Positions 55,521 through 64,000 of a stretch of 64,000 nt of DNA are shown one piece after another; position 1 is the stretch's first letter; each line of letters opens with the position of its first letter. The notes beneath the pieces are model-generated. The model saw only the letters and a program-made list of their open reading frames with translations. It was not told where the DNA came from and searched no databases. A program made the translations under genes and the position numbers. The stretch comes from DATARH01 sp035550515 (GTDB lineage: Bacteria > Pseudomonadota > Alphaproteobacteria > ATCC43930 > CGMCC-115725). The stretch covers positions 1 through 64,000 of the forward strand of contig DASZOZ010000007.1 of assembly GCA_035550515.1 (NCBI GenBank). The letters are read 5' to 3'.

Positions 55521-58028
55521 TTGCGGCAGAGGGTGAGGAAGCGCTGGCTGACACCGGTTGCTGCCGCTGTGGCGGTCGTCTGGCTAGTTCCGGCGATCGC
55601 CCAGAATCTGGTCGCCCCGCCGCCGCCGACGCCGGTGCCTCCGCCGACCTCGCTCGTGCAGCCGCTGCCGCCGCCTCCGCCGCCGCCGGTGGTGCGCCGC
55701 CCGGTGCCGGTGCGCCGGCCCGTCGCACCGCGCCCGACGGCCGCCCCGCGTCCCGCGCCGCCGGTCAATCTCGGCACGATCTCCGACATCCGCATCGAAG
55801 GCCTGCAGCGGATCGAGCCGGAGACGATCCGCTCTTACCTGCTGCTGCAAAAGGGCGATCCCTGGGATCCCGAGCGCGTCGACAGCTCGCTGAAGGCGCT
55901 GTTTGCGACCGGGCTGTTCGCCGACGTCAAACTCGACCGCGTGGGTAATGCGCTGGTCGTGCGGGTGGTCGAGAACCCGATCATCAACCGCATCGCGTTC
56001 GAGGGAAATTCAAAGCTCACCGACAAAGAGCTCAACGGCGAAATCACGCTGCGGCCGCGGGTCGTCTACACGCGGACACGGGTGCAGAACGACGTGAAGC
56101 GCATCCTCGACCTCTATCGGCATCACGAGCGTTTCGCGGCGACGGTCGAGCCCAAGGTCATCCAGCTCTCGGAAAACCGCGTCGATCTCGTCTTCGAGAT
56201 CAACGAGGGGCCCAGCACCGGTGTGCGCAGCATCAATTTCGTCGGCAACCGCGACTTCAGCGACTCGACGCTGCGCGGCGTCATCGACACCAAGGAGGGG
56301 CGCTGGTACCGCTTTCTGTCGAACGCCGATACCTATGATCCCGACCGCATCACCTACGACCGCGAGCTGCTGCGCAAATACTACCTGTCGCAGGGTTACG
56401 CCGATTTCCGGGTGGTCTCGGCGATCGCCGAGCTGACCCCCGACCGCGACGGGTTCGTCGTGACCTTCACGGTCGACGAGGGCGAGCGCTATAAGTTCGG
56501 CAAGGTCGATGTCGACATCAAGCTGAAGGACCTGGCGAAGGACCAGGTGCTGCCGCTGCTGACGGTCCAGTCGGGCGACTGGTACGACGCCAACGCGGTC
56601 GAGCACTCGATCTCGGTCCTCACCGATGTGCTGGGCAATCGCGGCTACGCCTTTGTCGAGGTCAAGCCTCAGATCACCCGCAATCGCGACGACCGCACCA
56701 TCGACATCACCTTCAACGTGCAGGAGGGGCCGGAAGTCTATGTCGAGCGCATCGACATCAACGGCAACATACGCACGCTGGACAAGGTGATCCGCCGCGA
56801 GATGCGCCTCGTCGAGGGCGACGCGTTCAACACCAACAAGCTGCAGCGCTCGAAAGACCGCATCAAGAATCTCGGCTTCTTCAAGAAGGTCGAGACCGCC
56901 ACCGCGCAGGGCTCGGCGCCGGACAAGACCGTCGTCACGGTCGAGGTCGAGGAGCAATCGACCGGTGAGCTGTCGCTCGGCGTCGGCTTCTCGACCACCG
57001 ACGGCCCGTTGGCCGACATCACCCTGCGCGAACGCAATTTCCTCGGCCGTGGGCAGGATATCCGTATCGGCACGGTGGTGTCGTTCCGCTCGCAACAGGT
57101 CGATTTGAGCTTTACCGAGCCCTATTTCCTCGATTCGAATGTGGCGGCCGGCATCGACCTGTTCGAAATCAAGACCAGCCCGACCGCGTCGTTCTTCTCC
57201 GGCATCGCGCCGACCTATCAGCAATTCTCCTATGGCGGCTCGCTGCGCGCCGGCTACCAGCTCACCGAGTATCTCCGGCAGACGCTGAAATACACCGCGC
57301 GGTCCGACGACATTACCGATGTGCAGGCGGGGGCGTCGCTGTTCATCGGGTTGCAGGAGGGCACCCACCTGACGTCGTCGATCGGGCAGGTGCTGCTCTA
57401 CGACCGGCGCGACAACCGCATCGATCCGACCAGCGGGTGGTTCGCCTCGCTCGGCAACGACTTTGCGGGTGTCGGCTTTGGCGTCCAGTACATCCGCAAC
57501 AAGGTGAGCGCGGGGTACTACTACCCGGTCGCGCCGGGCTGGACGCTGAGCTTTGTCGGCGAGGTCGGCGATATTTTCGGTTGGGGCGGCCAGCCGGTGC
57601 TGCTGCAAGACCGCTTCTTTGTCGGCGGCGATAATTTGCGCGGCTTCGAACCGGCGGGCATCGGGCCGCGCGACGTGGTTTCGCAAGACGCGCTGGGCGG
57701 CAACAAGTATTATGTCGGCTCCATCCAGGAAAGCGTGCCGTTGGGCCTGCCGAAGGAGCTTGGGATCACCGGCCGCGTCTGGACCGATTTCGGGTCGTTG
57801 TGGGGCAACGACCAGAAAAATATCGTGCTGACCCCGACGCAATTGGCGGCGGCGGGAGGGATACAGCCGCAGGTCGTCGATACCGCGGCGATCCGCGTCA
57901 GCAGCGGCATCGGCGTGTCGTGGGCGTCGCCGGTCGGGCCGGTGCGTCTCGACCTGGGTGTGCCGCTAAAGCGCGAGAGCTTTGACAAGACGCAGTTTTT
58001 CCGCGTGAGTTTCGGAACCAAATTCTAA
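55521..58028 (+). CDS. bamA: Outer membrane protein assembly factor BamA
   Basis: A TTG at 55521 (GTG at 55533 is an alternative) gives 835 residues. A signal peptide (KRWLTPVAAAVAVVWLVPAI) is followed by a long Pro-rich stretch of about 55 residues. Five POTRA domains follow, from about IRIEGLQRIEPETIRSYLLL. The C-terminal barrel includes the GGxxLRGF motif (VGGDNLRGFEPAGIG). The final residue is Phe (FFRVSFGTKF), the usual barrel signal. It inserts outer-membrane proteins. Confidence 0.96.
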   Translation: MRQRVRKRWLTPVAAAVAVVWLVPAIAQNLVAPPPPTPVPPPTSLVQPLPPPPPPPVVRRPVPVRRPVAPRPTAAPRPAPPVNLGTISDIRIEGLQRIEPETIRSYLLLQKGDPWDPERVDSSLKALFATGLFADVKLDRVGNALVVRVVENPIINRIAFEGNSKLTDKELNGEITLRPRVVYTRTRVQNDVKRILDLYRHHERFAATVEPKVIQLSENRVDLVFEINEGPSTGVRSINFVGNRDFSDSTLRGVIDTKEGRWYRFLSNADTYDPDRITYDRELLRKYYLSQGYADFRVVSAIAELTPDRDGFVVTFTVDEGERYKFGKVDVDIKLKDLAKDQVLPLLTVQSGDWYDANAVEHSISVLTDVLGNRGYAFVEVKPQITRNRDDRTIDITFNVQEGPEVYVERIDINGNIRTLDKVIRREMRLVEGDAFNTNKLQRSKDRIKNLGFFKKVETATAQGSAPDKTVVTVEVEEQSTGELSLGVGFSTTDGPLADITLRERNFLGRGQDIRIGTVVSFRSQQVDLSFTEPYFLDSNVAAGIDLFEIKTSPTASFFSGIAPTYQQFSYGGSLRAGYQLTEYLRQTLKYTARSDDITDVQAGASLFIGLQEGTHLTSSIGQVLLYDRRDNRIDPTSGWFASLGNDFAGVGFGVQYIRNKVSAGYYYPVAPGWTLSFVGEVGDIFGWGGQPVLLQDRFFVGGDNLRGFEPAGIGPRDVVSQDALGGNKYYVGSIQESVPLGLPKELGITGRVWTDFGSLWGNDQKNIVLTPTQLAAAGGIQPQVVDTAAIRVSSGIGVSWASPVGPVRLDLGVPLKRESFDKTQFFRVSFGTKF

Positions 58029-58042
58029 CTGTCGAGGTTGCA

Positions 58043-58726
58043 ATGCGTTTAATGCGCGCCAAGCCCGCGCTCGGGGCTTGCCTGATCGGTCTTTGCGTCG
58101 GCGCCGGCAGCGCGTTGGCACAGCAGGCTCCGGCCACGCCGCCGGCCGCCCCCGCACCCGCGACCCCGTCCGCGACGCCGCAATCGGGCATGTCGGTGAT
58201 GGTGGTCGACGTACAGTCGCTGCTGCAAAACTCGAAGGCGGCGAAGATGGTCCGCGACCAGATCGAGGGCAAACGCGCGGAATACGCCAAGGAAATATCG
58301 CGCCAGGAGGAGACGCTTCGGCAGGAGCGCGACACGCTGCAAAAGCAGCAGGCCTCGTTGAGCCCGGAGCAGCTGAATACGAAAGGCCGGGAGTTCCAGG
58401 CCAAGGTCAACGAGCTCGATCGCGACGTGCAGGCCAAACGGCAAGCCCTGGAACGGTCGAATGCCGATGCCCTGCAAAAGATCCAGGAGTCGATGGTCAA
58501 GATCATCACCGAGATCGCCAAGGACCGTAAGGCCAATCTGGTGTTCCAGCGCAGCGAGCTGGTGCTGTTCGACCAGGGCTTCGATGTGACCGACCAGGTG
58601 CTGACCAAGCTCGACGAACAAATGCCGACATTGACCGTCAACTTCGTCGCGCCCGTCGTCGCGGCGGCGCCGGAGGGCGCCGCGGCGCCGCCGGCGCATC
58701 CGTCAAAGCCGGCGAAGAAGAAGTAG
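58043..58726 (+). CDS. skp: OmpH/Skp family periplasmic chaperone
   Basis: A 227-residue protein. A signal peptide (ALGACLIGLCVGAGSALA) leads into a Pro/Ala-rich stretch, then MVVDVQSLLQNSKAAKMVRD. A coiled coil follows from about residue 75 to 160 (many E, Q, K and R). A conserved end (NLVFQRSELVLFDQGFDVTD) and a Lys-rich tail finish it. It escorts unfolded outer-membrane proteins to BamA. Confidence 0.9.
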   Translation: MRLMRAKPALGACLIGLCVGAGSALAQQAPATPPAAPAPATPSATPQSGMSVMVVDVQSLLQNSKAAKMVRDQIEGKRAEYAKEISRQEETLRQERDTLQKQQASLSPEQLNTKGREFQAKVNELDRDVQAKRQALERSNADALQKIQESMVKIITEIAKDRKANLVFQRSELVLFDQGFDVTDQVLTKLDEQMPTLTVNFVAPVVAAAPEGAAAPPAHPSKPAKKK

Positions 58727-58757
58727 CGCCGGCGTCTCGGCCGATATTGCAGGGACC

Positions 58758-59783
58758 ATGGCGGACCCGCGTTTCTTTCAGCGTACCGGCCCTCTGTCGC
58801 TCGAGGCGTTGGCCGCGTTGAGCGGGGCGCAGCTCGCCAGCGATGCCGACGCGCAGCAATTGATCGAGGACGTGGCGCCGCTCGAAACGGCCGGCCCTAC
58901 GGACGTGACGTTCCTCGACAATCGCAAATACATCGATGCGTTCGCGAAATCGCGGGCCGGCGCGGCTTTCGTCAGCGCCTCGATGGCGCCGCGGGCGCCA
59001 GCCGGGATGACGCTGCTGGTCACGCGCGAGCCGTACAAGGCCTTCGCGCGCGCCGTGCAGGCGTTCTATCCGCCGTTGCCGGTCGTCCCGTCGCGCGCCG
59101 CAAGCGCAATCATCGATCCGAGCGCGCGCGTCCCCGACGACTGCGCGATCGGCGCCAACGTCGTCATCGAAGCGCGGGTCAAGCTCGGTGCGCGCTGCGA
59201 GATCGGCGCCAACACCGTGATCGCGGCCGGTGTCGAGCTGGGCGACGACTGCCGGGTCGCGGCAAACGTGACGCTCAGCCATTGCCTGATCGGCCATCGG
59301 GTGGTGCTGCATCCCGGTGTCCGGATCGGCCAGGCCGGGTTCGGCTTTGCCCCCGATGCCGGCGGTGCGATCAAGATTCCGCAACTCGGCCGGGTCATTA
59401 TCGGCGACGATGTCGATATCGGGGCAAACACGACGATCGATCGCGGCTCGGGTCACGACACGGTGATCGGGCCGGGGACGATGATCGATAATCTCGTTCA
59501 GATCGGCCACAATGTCGTGCTCGGGCGCGGCTGCATCCTCGCCGGCCAGGTCGGGATTTCCGGCAGCACCAAGCTCGGCGATTTCGTCATGGCCGGCGGT
59601 CAGGCGGGTCTCGCCGGGCATCTGACGATCGGCACCGGCGCCAAGATCGGCGCCAAGGCCGGGCTGATGAAGGATGTCGCGCCCGGCGAAACCGTGATCG
59701 GCAGTCCGGCAGTGCCGATCGTTGCGTTCTGGCGGCAGGTCGCCATGATACAGCGCCTCGCGCGCAAGAAGGACGGGGGATGA
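58758..59783 (+). CDS. lpxD: UDP-3-O-acylglucosamine N-acyltransferase
   Basis: A 341-residue protein. An N-terminal domain (LSLEALAALSGAQLASDADA) is followed by a left-handed beta helix of hexapeptide repeats from about residue 113 (AIIDPSARVPDDCAIGANVV). The catalytic His probably lies in VQIGHNVVLGRGCILAGQVG. It adds the N-linked acyl chain in lipid A synthesis. Confidence 0.95.
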   Translation: MADPRFFQRTGPLSLEALAALSGAQLASDADAQQLIEDVAPLETAGPTDVTFLDNRKYIDAFAKSRAGAAFVSASMAPRAPAGMTLLVTREPYKAFARAVQAFYPPLPVVPSRAASAIIDPSARVPDDCAIGANVVIEARVKLGARCEIGANTVIAAGVELGDDCRVAANVTLSHCLIGHRVVLHPGVRIGQAGFGFAPDAGGAIKIPQLGRVIIGDDVDIGANTTIDRGSGHDTVIGPGTMIDNLVQIGHNVVLGRGCILAGQVGISGSTKLGDFVMAGGQAGLAGHLTIGTGAKIGAKAGLMKDVAPGETVIGSPAVPIVAFWRQVAMIQRLARKKDGG

Positions 59784-60250
59784 GCGAGCCGGCGGCGTTA
59801 ACCGAAGAACGCTTCGAGATCGATCGCCAGCGGATCATGGAGATGATCCCGCACCGCGACCCGTTCCTGATGATCGACGCGGTCGTCGATGTGGTCGCCA
59901 ACGAACGGGCGACGGGGATAAAGCACGTTTCCGCCGACGAATATTATTTCCGCGGGCATTTCCCGACGCGGCCGGTGATGCCCGGCGTGCTGATCATCGA
60001 GGCGATGGCGCAGACAGCGGCGGTGCTGGTCGTCCACACGCTCGGCCCGGCCTCGGAGGGCAAGCTGGTCTATTTCATGAGCGTCGACAGCGCGCGCTTC
60101 CGCAAGCCGGTCTTTCCCGGCCACGAGCTGCACATCCATGTCACGAAGCAGCGCAACCGCGGCAATGTCTGGAAATTCGAAGGCAAAGCCAAGGTCGGCG
60201 GCCAGCTTGTGGCGGAAGCGGTGTTCGCCGCGATGATCCTCGACGATTAG
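59780..60250 (+). CDS. fabZ: 3-hydroxyacyl-ACP dehydratase FabZ
   Basis: A 156-residue hot-dog-fold protein overlapping lpxD by four bases. IMEMIPHRDPFLMIDAV opens the fold. The active site His and Glu are in FRGHFPTRPVMPGVLIIEAM. It dehydrates 3-hydroxyacyl-ACP, competing with LpxA and LpxD for the same substrates. Confidence 0.97.
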   Translation: MSEPAALTEERFEIDRQRIMEMIPHRDPFLMIDAVVDVVANERATGIKHVSADEYYFRGHFPTRPVMPGVLIIEAMAQTAAVLVVHTLGPASEGKLVYFMSVDSARFRKPVFPGHELHIHVTKQRNRGNVWKFEGKAKVGGQLVAEAVFAAMILDD

Positions 60251-60261
60251 GCCGCTGCGCG

Positions 60262-61062
60262 ATGCCGCAAATCCATCCGACCGCGATCGTGGCGCCGGGC
60301 GCGCGGCTGGCCGACGACGTGGTGGTCGGACCGTATTGCGTCGTCGGCGGGCGGGTCGAGTTGGCGGCCGGGGTCTGCCTCAAGTCGCATGTCGTCGTCG
60401 AGGGCCGCACCACGATCGGTGCGCGGACGCGGATTTTTCCGTTCGCCTCGATCGGGCATGAGCCGCAGGACCTGAAATACGACGGCGAGGCCTCGTCGCT
60501 CGAAATCGGCGACGACAACACGATCCGCGAGCACGTGACGATGAACCCCGGCACCGCCGGCGGCGGCATGGTCACGCGGATCGGCAGCCATTGCCTGTTC
60601 ATGGTCGGCGCGCATGTCGCGCATGACTGCCAGATCGGCGACCATGTGATCCTGGTCAACAATGCGACGCTCGGCGGCCATGTGGTGATGGAGGATTATG
60701 CGATCCTCGGCGGTCTGTCGGCGGTGCACCAGTTCGTGCGTGTCGGGCGCCACGCGATGATCGGCGGCATGTCCGGTGTCGAACGCGACGTCATCCCTTA
60801 CGGCCAGGTCCTCGGCGATCGCGCCCGGCTGCACGGGCTCAACATCATCGGCATGCAGCGCCGCGGTTTCAGTCGCGACGACATCCAGGGAATGCGCAAC
60901 GCCTATAACTGCCTGTTCGGCGACAGCGGCACGCTGAGCGAGCGGGTCGACGAGGTGGCGCGGCGGTTCGGCGGCATCGGCCCGGTCGACGACCTCGTCG
61001 CCTTTATCCGCGCCGATTCGAGCCGGGCGATCTGCCAGCCGAAAGGGGCGAATGGCGGCTAA
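60262..61062 (+). CDS. lpxA: UDP-N-acetylglucosamine acyltransferase
   Basis: A 266-residue hexapeptide-repeat protein. IHPTAIVAPGARLADDVVVG opens the beta helix. The catalytic His is in FMVGAHVAHDCQIGDHVILV. GGLSAVHQFVRVGRHAMIGG and the helical C-terminus are typical. First step of lipid A synthesis. Confidence 0.97.
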   Translation: MPQIHPTAIVAPGARLADDVVVGPYCVVGGRVELAAGVCLKSHVVVEGRTTIGARTRIFPFASIGHEPQDLKYDGEASSLEIGDDNTIREHVTMNPGTAGGGMVTRIGSHCLFMVGAHVAHDCQIGDHVILVNNATLGGHVVMEDYAILGGLSAVHQFVRVGRHAMIGGMSGVERDVIPYGQVLGDRARLHGLNIIGMQRRGFSRDDIQGMRNAYNCLFGDSGTLSERVDEVARRFGGIGPVDDLVAFIRADSSRAICQPKGANGG

Positions 61063-61888
61063 GCCGGCCGGCGCACTGGGCATCATCGCCGGCAACGGCG
61101 GGCTGCCGCGCCGCCTGATCGACGATTGCCGCAACAAAGGGCGCGACGTCTTCGTGCTGGCGCTGGAAGGCGAGGCCGATGCGGGCATGCTCGGCGAGGT
61201 CGCGCATGCGTGGTGCCGCATCGGCGCCGCCGCCAAGGCGCTCAAACTGCTGCGCGAGAACGGCGTCACCGAGGTGGTGTATGCCGGCGGCGTGCGCCGT
61301 CCGTCCTTGGCCGCGATCCGGCCGGACTGGCGCGCCGCAAAGTTCTTCGCCAAGGTCGGCTACCGCATGCTGGGCGATGACGGGCTGCTCTCGGCGATCG
61401 CCAAGGAGATGGAGGCCGAAGGTTTTCGCGTCATCGGCGCACACGAGCTGCTCGACCAGTCCGCGGCGGTGCCCGAAGGGCCGCTCGGCCGCTGCCGGCC
61501 CGATTCCGAGACCGAGGCCGACATCGCGCGCGGCGTGCAAATCGCGCAGGCGGTCGGGGCGCTCGATATCGGCCAGGCGGTGGTCGTGCAGCAGGGGCTG
61601 GTGCTGGGGGTCGAGGCCATCGAGGGCACCGATGCGCTGCTGCGGCGCTGCGCCGGGCTGCGCCGCGACGGGCCGGGCGGGGTGCTGGTGAAGGTCGAGA
61701 AGCCGGGCCAGGAGACCCGCATCGACCGGCCGACGATCGGCCCGCAGACCGTGCGGCTGGCGGCCGAAGCGGGGTTGCAGGGCGTCGCGGTGGAGGCGGG
61801 CGCGACGATCCTGATCGACCGGGCGGAGGTGATCCGCCTCGCCGATGCGGCGGGTCTCTTCGTCGTCGGCGTCCGGGTGGCGCGATGA
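61052..61888 (+). CDS. lpxI: UDP-2,3-diacylglucosamine diphosphatase LpxI (DUF1009)
   Basis: A 278-residue protein overlapping lpxA by 11 bases. LGIIAGNGGLPRRLIDDCRN at the start, VVYAGGVRRPSLAAIRPDW and VQQGLVLGVEAIEGTDALL are typical. The end ETRIDRPTIGPQTVRLAAEA fits. It replaces LpxH in Alphaproteobacteria. Confidence 0.94.
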   Translation: MAAKPAGALGIIAGNGGLPRRLIDDCRNKGRDVFVLALEGEADAGMLGEVAHAWCRIGAAAKALKLLRENGVTEVVYAGGVRRPSLAAIRPDWRAAKFFAKVGYRMLGDDGLLSAIAKEMEAEGFRVIGAHELLDQSAAVPEGPLGRCRPDSETEADIARGVQIAQAVGALDIGQAVVVQQGLVLGVEAIEGTDALLRRCAGLRRDGPGGVLVKVEKPGQETRIDRPTIGPQTVRLAAEAGLQGVAVEAGATILIDRAEVIRLADAAGLFVVGVRVAR

Positions 61889-63072
61889 CCGCCAATGTCG
61901 CGCCCTACATCTTCATCATCACCGGCGAGCCGTCGGGCGACGCGCTCGGCGGTGCGCTGATCGCGGCGCTGCGCCGGCGCGTCGGCGAGGGGTTGCGGAT
62001 CGCCGGGATCGGCGGCGAACGAATGCGCGAGCAGGGGATCGAGAGCCTCGCGCCGCTGTCCGACCTGGCGATCGCCGGCGTGACCGAGGTCGTGCCGCGC
62101 GCGCCGGTGATCTTCCGCCACGTGCGCAACACCGTCGCCGCGATCCGCGCCGAGCAGCCCGACGCAGTGGTGACCATCGACTCGTCCGGGTTCAGCTGGC
62201 GGATCGCCCAGCGGCTGCGGCGCCATGGCGAGCGTCTGCCGCTGATCCATTACGTCGCGCCGATGGTCTGGGCCTGGCGGGCGGGCCGCGCGCGGCGCAT
62301 GGCGCGGTGGTACGACCATCTGCTGGCGCTGCTGCCGTTCGAGCCGCTGTATTTCCAGCAGGTGGGGCTTCCCTGCACCTATGTCGGCCATCCGGTGATC
62401 GACAGCGGCGCAGGGCAGGGAGACGCCGCCCGCTTCCGTGCCGCGCACGGGATCGCCGACGATGAGCTTGTGCTCACCGTGCTGCCGGGCAGCCGGCTCG
62501 GCGAGGTGCACCGGCTGATGCCGATTTTCGCCGAGGCGCTGCGGCTGCTGGAAAGCCGGGTCGGCGCGTTCCGCGTGGTCATGCCGACAGTCGAGACGGT
62601 CGGCGAGGCCGTCGCCGAAGCGACCCGGGATTGGCCGGGGCGGCCGATCACCCTCCGCGGTGACGCGGCGAAATACGATGCCTTTGCCGCGAGCCGCGCC
62701 GCGCTCGCGGCGTCGGGCACCGTGGCGCTCGAGCTGGCGATGGCGCGTCTGCCGATGACGGTCGCCTATCGGCTCAGCCGGCCGACCGAAATCCTGCTCG
62801 ACCGCGTGCTCAAGGTGCGGTCGGTCAACCTGGTGAACCTGATCCTCGGCCGCGCCGTGGTCGCCGAGCATCTCGGCCCCAACTGCACGCCGGAACGGCT
62901 CTGCGCCAGTCTTGTCGAGCTGATCCGGGACGAACAGGTTCGCGCCGTGCATCGCGAAGGCTATGATGCGGCCATCCGGCTGCTCGGCGCCGGCGAGCTG
63001 TCGCCGAGCCTCAAGGCCGCCGACACCATCCTGGAGATCATCGCCGCGCGCCGGCAGCAACAGGTCCGCTAA
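61885..63072 (+). CDS. lpxB: Lipid-A-disaccharide synthase
   Basis: A 395-residue GT-B glycosyltransferase overlapping lpxI by four bases. FIITGEPSGDALGGALIAAL at the start, VTIDSSGFSWRIAQRL, YVAPMVWAWRAGRARRMA, VGHPVIDSG and VLPGSRLGEVHRLMPIF are diagnostic. It joins two acylated sugars at the inner membrane. Confidence 0.96.
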   Translation: MTANVAPYIFIITGEPSGDALGGALIAALRRRVGEGLRIAGIGGERMREQGIESLAPLSDLAIAGVTEVVPRAPVIFRHVRNTVAAIRAEQPDAVVTIDSSGFSWRIAQRLRRHGERLPLIHYVAPMVWAWRAGRARRMARWYDHLLALLPFEPLYFQQVGLPCTYVGHPVIDSGAGQGDAARFRAAHGIADDELVLTVLPGSRLGEVHRLMPIFAEALRLLESRVGAFRVVMPTVETVGEAVAEATRDWPGRPITLRGDAAKYDAFAASRAALAASGTVALELAMARLPMTVAYRLSRPTEILLDRVLKVRSVNLVNLILGRAVVAEHLGPNCTPERLCASLVELIRDEQVRAVHREGYDAAIRLLGAGELSPSLKAADTILEIIAARRQQQVR

Positions 63073-63087
63073 CAGGAGGATTGAGCG

Positions 63088-63489
63088 ATGCCCGATGGAA
63101 ATTTCCGCTTTCTGCATACCATGCTGCGCGTCAAGGACCTCGACAAGTCGCTCGCCTTTTACACCGGGCAGCTCGGCATGAACCTGATCCGCAAGCGCGA
63201 TTACCCGACCGGCAAGTTCACCCTGGCGTTTGTCGGCTATGGCGACGAGGAGCACAACACCGTCGTCGAGCTGACCCATAACTGGGATCAAGCGGAGCCG
63301 TACGCGCTCGGCAGCGGCTTTGGCCATCTGGCGATCGGCGTACCCGATGTTTACGCGACCTGCGACCGGCTGGGGAAGGCCGGGGTCAAAATCCCCCGCC
63401 CCGCCGGGCCGATGGCGCATGGCGGCTCGGTGATCGCCTTTATCGAGGACCCCGACGGCTACAAGATCGAGCTGGTCGAGCGGAAGTAA
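63088..63489 (+). CDS. gloA: Lactoylglutathione lyase (glyoxalase I)
   Basis: A 133-residue VOC protein with AGGAGG about 10 bases upstream. FRFLHTMLRVKDLDKSLAFY at the start, LIRKRDYPTGKFTLAFVGYG, GSGFGHLAIGVPDVYATCDR and IAFIEDPDGYKIELVER follow GloA throughout. The metal ligands His, Glu, His and Glu are in place. It detoxifies methylglyoxal with glutathione. Confidence 0.93.
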   Translation: MPDGNFRFLHTMLRVKDLDKSLAFYTGQLGMNLIRKRDYPTGKFTLAFVGYGDEEHNTVVELTHNWDQAEPYALGSGFGHLAIGVPDVYATCDRLGKAGVKIPRPAGPMAHGGSVIAFIEDPDGYKIELVERK

Positions 63490-63497
63490 CAGCAGAT

Positions 63498-63635
63498 GTC
63501 ATTCCGGGGCAGCCGAAGGCTGAACCCGGAACCCATGAACTCGGTTCTTTGACAAGAAAACACCGGCCTTCGCCTTCCTGGCGGGGCCGGTGTTCATGGG
63601 TTCCGGGTTCGCTGCTGTGCAGCGCCCCGGAATGA
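63498..63635. repeat. 138-bp compound palindromic element
   Basis: The outer ends GTCATTCCGGGGC and GCCCCGGAATGAC are exact complements. An inner 18-bp pair, AACCCGGAACCCATGAAC (63523-63540) and its complement (63592-63609), and a central AACACCGGCC/GGCCGGTGTT hairpin lie within. It fills the gap between the convergent gloA and gltA genes and can fold into a long cruciform. It may serve as a two-way terminator. Confidence 0.8.
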
Positions 63636-63645
63636 CGATGCCCGC

Positions 63646-64000
63646 CTAGCGCCGCTGGCCGATATCGACGTAGTGGCGCAGGTCGGAGCCGGTGAAGAGC
63701 TGGCGCGGCCGGCCGATCTTGGTGTCAGGGTCTTCGATCATCTCGGTCCATTGGGCGATCCAGCCGACCGTGCGGGCGATCGCGAACAGCACCGTGAACA
63801 TCGAGGTCGGGAAACCCATCGCCTTCAAGATGATGCCCGAATAGAAGTCGACGTTCGGGTAGAGCTTGCGGCTGATGAAATACTCGTCGTTGAGGGCGAT
63901 CCGCTCCAGCTCCATCGCGAGGTCGAGCAGCGGGTCGTCCTTGATGCCGAGCTCGGCCAGCACCTCGTGGCAGCTCTCGCGCAGCACATGGGCGCGCGGA
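63646..64000 (-). CDS. gltA: Citrate synthase, C-terminal part (gene continues past the window)
   Basis: The frame is open from the stop at 63646 to the window edge; the 5' part is missing. PRAHVLRESCHEVLAELGI, ISRKLYPNVDFYSGIILKAM and GFPTSMFTVLFAIARTVGWI are citrate synthase. The catalytic Asp lies in NVDFYSG. The end WTEMIEDPDTKIGRPRQLF is typical of type II hexameric enzymes. Confidence 0.96.
   Translation of the reverse strand, partial: PRAHVLRESCHEVLAELGIKDDPLLDLAMELERIALNDEYFISRKLYPNVDFYSGIILKAMGFPTSMFTVLFAIARTVGWIAQWTEMIEDPDTKIGRPRQLFTGSDLRHYVDIGQRR

Overview
The window is a high-GC (mostly G/C at third codon positions), gene-dense chromosomal segment of an alphaproteobacterium. The evidence is a C4-type 5-aminolevulinate synthase, the order rpsB-tsf-pyrH-frr-uppS-cdsA-dxr-rseP-bamA-skp-lpxD-fabZ-lpxA-lpxI-lpxB close to gltA, LpxI rather than LpxH, and DUF29, DUF1236 and Cys-free L31 proteins. 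A Rhodospirillales-like lineage fits best; no species can be named from this sequence alone. No rRNA, tRNA, CRISPR array, prophage or transposase gene was seen.

Layout. 0-2.4 kb: an enoyl-CoA hydratase, a VapBC pair with a clear operator, and an amidohydrolase. 2.6-6.7 kb: two tandem histidine-kinase-type proteins, the second with an RpfC-like membrane input region, each lacking different catalytic residues. 6.7-12.8 kb: a DNA glycosylase, three hydrolases of acylated amino acids (AstE/AspA-like, ArgE, N-formylglutamate amidohydrolase), a TauD/TfdA dioxygenase, a sulfotransferase and a PNPOx-like protein. 12.8-19.4 kb: nadK-moaA, DUF29, an amidase with a lipoprotein, hemA and a GST. 19.5-24.9 kb: a class II cytochrome c and a diheme cytochrome c, a patatin-like protein without its catalytic residues, and a beta-keto acid cleavage enzyme followed by both subunits of a 3-oxoacid CoA-transferase. 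24.9-25.9 kb: a BrnT toxin whose BrnA antitoxin is fused in frame to a glyoxalase/VOC domain. 25.9-34 kb: an MBL hydrolase, gamma-glutamyltransferase and the complete urease cluster ureDABCEFG. 34-41 kb: a Sel1-repeat protein, Hsp20 (with an RpoH-type promoter and a ROSE-like leader), L31, DUF1236, an aminotransferase, a purine permease, a possible small RNA and a 49-residue membrane peptide. 40-48 kb: proS, lolC-lolD, dnaE and a second PIN/Phd pair. 48-64 kb: the translation, isoprenoid, outer-membrane and lipid A superoperon, gloA, and the 3' part of gltA.

How the genes work together. GGT can release glutamate from gamma-glutamyl compounds, and urease splits urea to ammonia. The amidase, ArgE, AstE-like and formylglutamate hydrolases add to a theme of nitrogen scavenging. 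The 48-63 kb block couples ribosome components to undecaprenyl, phospholipid and MEP-pathway enzymes, the outer-membrane assembly machine and lipid A synthesis.

The most unusual features are the BrnA-VOC fusion, the complementary pseudo-receiver and pseudo-kinase pair, and a family of GC-rich palindromes translated inside urease accessory genes. One of these palindromes sits in ureF as a 60-bp in-frame insertion flanked by a 7-bp direct repeat. All calls rest on reading the sequence; no database search was run.
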